A stretch of DNA of 14,210 nucleotides from Bacillota bacterium (GTDB lineage: Bacteria; Bacillota; Clostridia; Peptostreptococcales; Anaerovoracaceae), in NCBI GenBank assembly GCA_016283945.1, contig JAEENW010000027.1, positions 1 through 14,210 of the forward strand, in the 5' to 3' direction. A program made the position numbers and the translations under genes. Positions 13,900-14,210 of the stretch are shown here, piece after piece. Position 1 is the first letter of the stretch; every line of letters starts with the position of its first letter. The notes beneath the pieces are model-generated. The model was given only the letters and a program-made list of their open reading frames with translations. It did no database searches and was not told where the DNA came from.

Positions 13900-14210
13900 C
13901 TATACCACGATCCCCAGAAGCAGGGTCGCGAGGTTCATGTAGATCATGAGCGACAGAGCGTCGACTATGGTCGTGATGAAGGGGGAGGCCATGACCGCGG
14001 GGTCGAAGCCTATCTTCTTGGCGCCCATCGGGAGCAGGCAGCCGACGATCTTGGCGATCAGCACCGTGAAGGCGAGGGTCAGGCTGACCACCGCGGCTAC
14101 GGTGAAGTTGATGGAGTTGTTGCCGAGCATCATGCGGTCGACGATCATGAGCTTCAGCATGGAGACCAGGCCGAGCGATATGCCTCACATCAGGGCGACG
14201 CGGATCTCCA
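13900..14210 (-). pseudogene. mgtE: MgtE-type magnesium transporter, C-terminal end, with in-frame TGA
   Basis: Only the C-terminal membrane part is in the window; the rest lies beyond the right edge. The protein reads KLMIVDRMMLGNNSINFTVA, a hydrophobic helix, then IAKIVGCLLPMGAKKIGFDP and PFITTIVDALSLMIYMNLAT, which is the conserved end of MgtE (the GC-LP-KK-G-DP and TTIVD blocks line the Mg2+ pore). Reading further upstream, the frame meets TGA at 14187-14185 between EIRVALM and GISLGLVS. Both sides still look like MgtE, so the frame continues past the stop. No ribosome binding site precedes the ATG at 14160, so a separate short gene is unlikely. Either the gene is decayed or the base call is wrong. 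A sequencing or assembly error near a contig end is a real possibility. Confidence 0.7.

Noticed and set aside
14185..14187. UGA recoding (selenocysteine or an altered genetic code) in mgtE
   Set aside because: TGA ends several other genes cleanly in this window, and selenocysteine in this membrane transporter has no precedent I know of; decay or error is simpler.

Overview
The window is GC-rich bacterial DNA. AddAB-type recombination nuclease genes, a Rex repressor, a stand-alone BFD [2Fe-2S] protein, an aspartase, strong GGAGG-type ribosome binding sites and intrinsic terminators together suggest an anaerobic, fermentative member of the Bacillota, probably class Clostridia. Heavy use of AGG (Arg) and ATA (Ile) alongside a high GC content resembles some GC-rich gut Clostridia, but this is a guess. 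TGA is a normal stop codon here: it ends addB, addA, the LysR gene and the S9 peptidase gene.

Left part (1-6377, + strand): the 3' part of addB overlaps addA by 8 bases. Both keep intact PD-(D/E)XK nuclease residues, and AddB keeps four cysteines for a [4Fe-4S] cluster. Two genes of unknown function follow in the same direction: a 96-residue protein with a weak DUF4177-like look, and a ~320-residue acidic protein ending in a winged-helix-like region. The start of the second gene sits directly after a run of eight G.

Middle (6378-10306, + strand): a 70-residue BFD-like Fe-S protein has its own sigma-A-type promoter and a strong terminator. Next come a LysR-type regulator with a good T-N11-A dyad upstream and a long perfect hairpin terminator downstream, the NAD(H)-sensing repressor Rex, and a highly codon-biased aspartate ammonia-lyase. 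Rex and aspartase fit anaerobic redox balance: aspartase makes fumarate, a possible electron sink, but I found no Rex operator.

Right part (10307-14210, mixed strands): a membrane-anchored DUF4230 protein (- strand) is divergent from an APH/protein-kinase-fold protein (+ strand). The kinase-like gene has a consensus TTGACA-16-TATAAT promoter whose predicted start point falls on the A of the ATG, so its mRNA may be leaderless, and a 28-base inverted repeat encloses its -35 box. Its stop codon lies in the loop of its own terminator. Then, on the - strand, come a complete S9 prolyl-oligopeptidase-like peptidase and, at the window edge, the C-terminal end of an MgtE-type magnesium transporter whose frame is broken by a TGA.

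There is no CRISPR array, insertion sequence, tRNA, rRNA or phage gene that I can see. The window reads as chromosomal housekeeping and metabolic DNA. The least explained parts are the two genes behind addAB, the leaderless kinase-like gene with its operator-like repeat, and the interrupted mgtE.
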